A DNA stretch of 64,000 bases. Origin: MED-G116 sp038107835 (lineage in GTDB: Bacteria > Pseudomonadota > Alphaproteobacteria > Puniceispirillales > Puniceispirillaceae). The position numbers and the translations under genes were made by a program. Of this stretch, positions 61,275 through 64,000 are shown one piece after another. A model generated the notes under the pieces. It did no database searches, was not told the origin of the DNA, and saw only the letters and a program-made list of their open reading frames with translations. Position 1 is the stretch's first letter; every line of letters starts with the position of its first letter. The stretch covers positions 124,001 to 188,000 of the forward strand of contig JAYNHH010000001.1 in the NCBI GenBank assembly GCA_038107835.1, read 5' to 3'.

Positions 61275-62092
61275 TGCCGGTCCGGCAACTGGGGCTTGAT
61301 GATCTTTGTGTTCATCAGGTCTGCCTGTCTGGACAATGTGATTTTGTCTCCTCGCTCTCCTGCTTGGTTGCGGCTGGAATAAAGCGCACCGCCTTGTGGA
61401 ATCCGATGATCGAAACCTGTGGTGAGAGGCAGGCGCTGTCCATCTGGAATGACAGTGGTTTGCGTGCTGACTCGCTATGCGCGGCCGAGCTGTTTGCTGG
61501 CCCTGATGCGTTGCGCGCGATGCTGGACAGGGCGGATCTGTTTCAGGCGCGGACGCTGGTTTTGATTACGGGGGGACTTGAGTCAGCCCGTTTTGAAGGG
61601 GGAATTGATCAGGCCAGAACATATCTGCCGTCCATGTTGGCGCAGGCGGTTGAACTGGCCAGGCCTTACAACGTGCAATTGGCCCTTGAGCCGCTGCATC
61701 CAATGGTGTGTGGCTTCAGATCCATCGTCTCCAGTCTTGGTGAGGCGCTGGATCTGCTGGATGCCATTGGCCCCGCTGATGATATCGGTCTTGCGATTGA
61801 CACCTATGCGCTCTGGTGGGAGGACCAGTTGGATCAGAAGCTGCGCCACGCGGGTGGCCGCATTTTGAACTATCATGTGTCTGACTGGCTGCCTGATACG
61901 TCCGATTTGCGTTTGGATCGGGGTATGCCCGGCGATGGTCAGATCAATCTGCTGCAATGGCGGGTATCGCTCGAACAGGCAGGCTATCGGGGGCCGGTGG
62001 AAATTGAGATTTTCTCGCGTGACCGCTGGTGGAAACAAACGCCCGAATCAATGCTGCGGCTTGTCGTTGAACGTCTGAATGTGATGTACTGA
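61268..62092 (+). CDS. Second xylose-isomerase-like TIM-barrel isomerase/epimerase
   Basis: A 274-residue TIM barrel. Metal ligands E (L-A-L-E-P-L-H-P), D (A-I-D-T-Y-A-L-W-W), H (N-Y-H-V-S-D-W) and E (V-E-I-E-I-F-S) are conserved, but the overall sequence differs from the 51.2-kb copy. The AP-endonuclease-2 superfamily contains 3-dehydroshikimate dehydratases, which would complement the AroQ homologue. The ATG at 61268 overlaps the SDR stop; 61274 is an alternative. Confidence 0.84.
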   Translation: MVMPVRQLGLDDLCVHQVCLSGQCDFVSSLSCLVAAGIKRTALWNPMIETCGERQALSIWNDSGLRADSLCAAELFAGPDALRAMLDRADLFQARTLVLITGGLESARFEGGIDQARTYLPSMLAQAVELARPYNVQLALEPLHPMVCGFRSIVSSLGEALDLLDAIGPADDIGLAIDTYALWWEDQLDQKLRHAGGRILNYHVSDWLPDTSDLRLDRGMPGDGQINLLQWRVSLEQAGYRGPVEIEIFSRDRWWKQTPESMLRLVVERLNVMY

Positions 62093-62133
62093 GCGCCAGC
62101 CATCTGATGAACGGGTTGTTCACTTTGGACAAA

Positions 62134-62153
62134 AATGATGGCATTTCATCAAA
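62134..62153. promoter_or_regulatory. Candidate LacI-type operator 2, upstream of livF
   Basis: AATGATG-GCATTT-CATCAAA shares AATGATG-N6-CATCA with the site at 53111. It lies in the 199-bp gap before livF, which is otherwise free of coding sequence. A longer imperfect arrangement CACTTTGG (62121-62128)/CCAAAGTG (62180-62187) brackets it. The shared pattern suggests control by the LacI protein at 52.0 kb. Confidence 0.5.
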
Positions 62154-62291
62154 TTTGCCCTTCTCTTGCCCAAATGTGACCAAAGTGCCGCAGGCAACCC
62201 AAATAAGGCCTTGCTTAGTTGGCGGCGATATTCGAACCTTTCTCTAATAAAAAGCCGCTTTTCAAGGCTTGATGGACGTTGGGGGAAACAG

Positions 62292-63029
62292 GTGCTTCAG
62301 ATCAATGATGTGCACGCTGGCTACGGCAATCTTAAAATATTGCGTGGCGTAAACATGCAGGTGCCAACCGGTGGGATCGTTACGCTCCTTGGCGGTAATG
62401 GTACCGGCAAATCCACTTTATTGAAGGCTGTGTCAGGACTGATCCCACTGATGGAGGGCGAGGTGCTCTTCGATGGTGTTGCTATCTCCAAAATGAAACC
62501 GCATGAGCGTATGCGCCTCGGCCTTGTTCAGGTAACCCAGGCCAAAGAAGCCTATCCAGCGATGACGGTCGAGGAAAATCTGGTGCTTGGCGCCTACACG
62601 CGGCGTGACCGCGCGGGTACCCTCGCCGATCTGGAACGGGTCTATGAATTTTTCCCGGTTCTTCGCGAGCGACGCAAGCAATTGTCTGGCACTTTGTCAG
62701 GTGGTGAAGTTCAAATGCTTGTGATTGGTCGTGGTCTAATGGCCAAGCCAAAAATGTTGATGCTTGATGAACCAAGTGCGGCGCTGGCGCCGAAGGTTGT
62801 TTTGGAGATCTTTGCCAACATCAACCGGATTGCCAAGACCGGTGTGACAATTCTGGTGGTTGAACAGAATGTTCGAATGGCTCTGATCCTTGCCCAATAT
62901 GGCTACATCATCCGTGATGGTGTGATCATGATGGAGGGTGAGGCAAAAAAATTGATTAGCGATCCGGCGGTCAAGGAGTCTTTCCTTGGTGGGTCGGTGG
63001 CAAATACAGCAAAGGCGCTCAGGAACTGA
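62292..63029 (+). CDS. livF: Branched-chain-type ABC transporter ATP-binding protein (LivF)
   Basis: A 245-residue ATPase of the LivF subfamily: Walker A G-G-N-G-T-G-K-S-T-L-L, signature L-S-G-G-E-V-Q-M-L, Walker B M-L-M-L-D-E-P-S-A-A-L-A and the V-V-E-Q-N-V motif with the switch residue. The GTG at 62292 follows GGGGGAAACAG; a far-upstream ATG in frame (62166) would add non-conserved sequence. LivF-type systems import branched amino acids or carboxylates/aromatic acids. Confidence 0.92.
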   Translation: MLQINDVHAGYGNLKILRGVNMQVPTGGIVTLLGGNGTGKSTLLKAVSGLIPLMEGEVLFDGVAISKMKPHERMRLGLVQVTQAKEAYPAMTVEENLVLGAYTRRDRAGTLADLERVYEFFPVLRERRKQLSGTLSGGEVQMLVIGRGLMAKPKMLMLDEPSAALAPKVVLEIFANINRIAKTGVTILVVEQNVRMALILAQYGYIIRDGVIMMEGEAKKLISDPAVKESFLGGSVANTAKALRN

Positions 63030-63056
63030 GCCGCAGTAACGCGGGGAAAAAATAAC

Positions 63057-63968
63057 ATGGGTTTTGATTATAACTCGCTGTTAGCATTTATTATTTTTGG
63101 CGTCACTATCGGTGTTGTCTATGGCATTGTCGCTCTTGGCATCTCATTGATCTATTCAGGCCTGGACATCGTGCATTTTGCCCATGGTGAGATGTATATG
63201 TTTGGAGCCTTTTTCGGGCTTGTCCTCGCGCACAATGTCGGCGTTCCCTACCCGATTGCGCTGATTGGCGCGATGGTGCTTACCGCATTGCTTGGAATGG
63301 CTGTCGAGAGGGTGTTTTACCGGCGCCTGACGCGCGCTGGCGGTGGCTATACAGTTGCCGGCATGGGGATGATCATCTGCGGATTCGGTATGTCCGTGGC
63401 GCTGGTGAATGTCGCCTATTTCATCTGGGGTGCTGAAGCTGAGCCGTTTCGTGCCAATCTTGACTATATTCCGCGTTTGAGCTTTCCCGGTGATATCGAA
63501 GTACCCGAAAGTTATTTGTTGACGGCAATTATTTCTGTCGCGCTGATGGCTGCGCTGCATTACTTCCTGCGTCACACCAAAACCGGTCTGGCTGTTCGCG
63601 CGGTGGCGCACAACAAGGACATCGCCTATCTGATGGGAATTAATGTTCCTTTGATGATCTCCCTGATCTTTGGTCTCGCCTGTGGCCTCGCTGCGGCTGC
63701 GGGTGTTTTGATCGGGCCGATGCAGTCGGTTCAGGTGGAGATGGGATATCTGATGCTCATGAAAGCCTTTGCCGCCGCTGTGGTCGGTGGTTTTGGTTCA
63801 CTGCCAGGTGCGATCCTGGGCGGCATTATGGTTGGTGTTTTTGAGAATCTTGGCGCGGCCTACATCTCGCCAAGTCACAAGGATATTTACGCATTTTTGC
63901 TCTTGATCCTCGTTCTGATGTTCAAGCCATCGGGACTGTTGGGGGTTGAGGCAAAAGTAAAGGCATAG
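63057..63968 (+). CDS. livH: Branched-chain-type ABC transporter permease (LivH)
   Basis: A 303-residue, about eight-helix permease of the LivH family (V-Y-G-I-V-A-L-G-I-S-L-I-Y, then G-x-x-x-V-V-G-G-F-G-S-L-P-G-A). Following the stop is a 7-bp inverted repeat (AGCGATT 63967-63973, AATCGCT 63982-63988) immediately before an ATG at 63989 that may open livM outside the window. Only part of the transporter is visible; binding protein, LivG and LivM are expected further right. Confidence 0.94.
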   Translation: MGFDYNSLLAFIIFGVTIGVVYGIVALGISLIYSGLDIVHFAHGEMYMFGAFFGLVLAHNVGVPYPIALIGAMVLTALLGMAVERVFYRRLTRAGGGYTVAGMGMIICGFGMSVALVNVAYFIWGAEAEPFRANLDYIPRLSFPGDIEVPESYLLTAIISVALMAALHYFLRHTKTGLAVRAVAHNKDIAYLMGINVPLMISLIFGLACGLAAAAGVLIGPMQSVQVEMGYLMLMKAFAAAVVGGFGSLPGAILGGIMVGVFENLGAAYISPSHKDIYAFLLLILVLMFKPSGLLGVEAKVKA

Positions 63969-64000
63969 CGATTGATCAACAAATCGCTATGAAGGGTTCT

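Noticed and set aside
63989..64000. Possible livM start codon
   Set aside because: Only four codons are visible and no ribosome binding site is evident, so no gene is annotated.
1..64000. CRISPR arrays, insertion sequences, prophage or integrase genes, tRNA and rRNA genes
   Set aside because: None found by reading; the repeats present are only two-copy tandem or inverted repeats in promoters.

Overview
The window looks like a chromosomal segment of a free-living, probably marine alphaproteobacterium. Base composition is a little above 50 % GC by eye. The catabolic repertoire (two gamma-glutamyl polyamine-type modules, a tripartite tricarboxylate transporter, an organosulfonate-like set, a branched-chain-type ABC transporter and two photolyases) would fit SAR116/Puniceispirillum-like or roseobacter-like bacteria. 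That assignment is inference, because no rRNA or other marker gene is present. I saw no tRNA, rRNA, CRISPR array, insertion sequence or phage gene. Genes are dense and no gene-free stretch exceeds 300 bp.

Layout. 1-1342: 5' part of a proton-pumping pyrophosphatase (minus strand), then a small cupin. 2.1-12.6 kb: a first amine module with a FolD-like protein lacking the cyclohydrolase lysine, an FAD amine oxidase, a glutamine-synthetase-like ligase, a class III aminotransferase, a PotD-type binding protein, and convergent genes for the PotA/PotC/PotB-type transporter and a Rieske oxygenase with a carnitine-oxygenase-like bridging Glu. 12.7-20.3 kb: an MFS transporter, then a second module with an agmatinase-family hydrolase, a second oxidase, aminotransferase and ligase, and a dihydroorotase. 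20.3-25.6 kb: EamA transporter, GST, polar amino-acid ABC transporter and a fumarylacetoacetase-family enzyme. 25.7-31.2 kb: a light-damage cluster with a class I photolyase, an iron-sulfur (6-4)-type photolyase, a DUF3833 lipoprotein, a chalcone-isomerase-like protein, YciB and an SDR. 31.4-41.1 kb: mixed housekeeping and oxidoreductase genes (EamA, Ung, azoreductase/LysR pair, a likely small structured RNA, VOC protein, sulfur-oxidising MBL-rhodanese, two FAD oxidases, PhzF, DUF2306).

41.2-48.2 kb is one transcription unit: TctC-TctB-TctA uptake, an acylating aldehyde dehydrogenase, an acyl-CoA ligase and a TauE exporter, an arrangement reminiscent of sulfoacetate use (SauS/SauT). A BetI-like repressor and a desaturase-like enzyme diverge around a perfect 16-bp palindrome. 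50.2-62.1 kb is a tightly coupled catabolic operon (dehydrogenases, two xylose-isomerase-like TIM barrels, a LacI regulator, a 2-keto-4-pentenoate-hydratase-like enzyme, a catabolic AroQ, SDRs, acyl-CoA dehydrogenase, CoA-transferase, MaoC hydratase, Gfo/Idh dehydrogenase) leading into LivF/LivH. Two nearly identical operator-like palindromes, one after the LacI gene and one before livF, suggest one LacI-controlled regulon for an unidentified carboxylic acid or polyol-like substrate.

The most interesting points are the proposed N-methylated amine pathway (variant FolD plus Glu-type Rieske enzyme), the LacI-controlled island with its shared operator, the TctABC-SauST-TauE-like unit, and the triple-hairpin RNA candidate near 35.4 kb.
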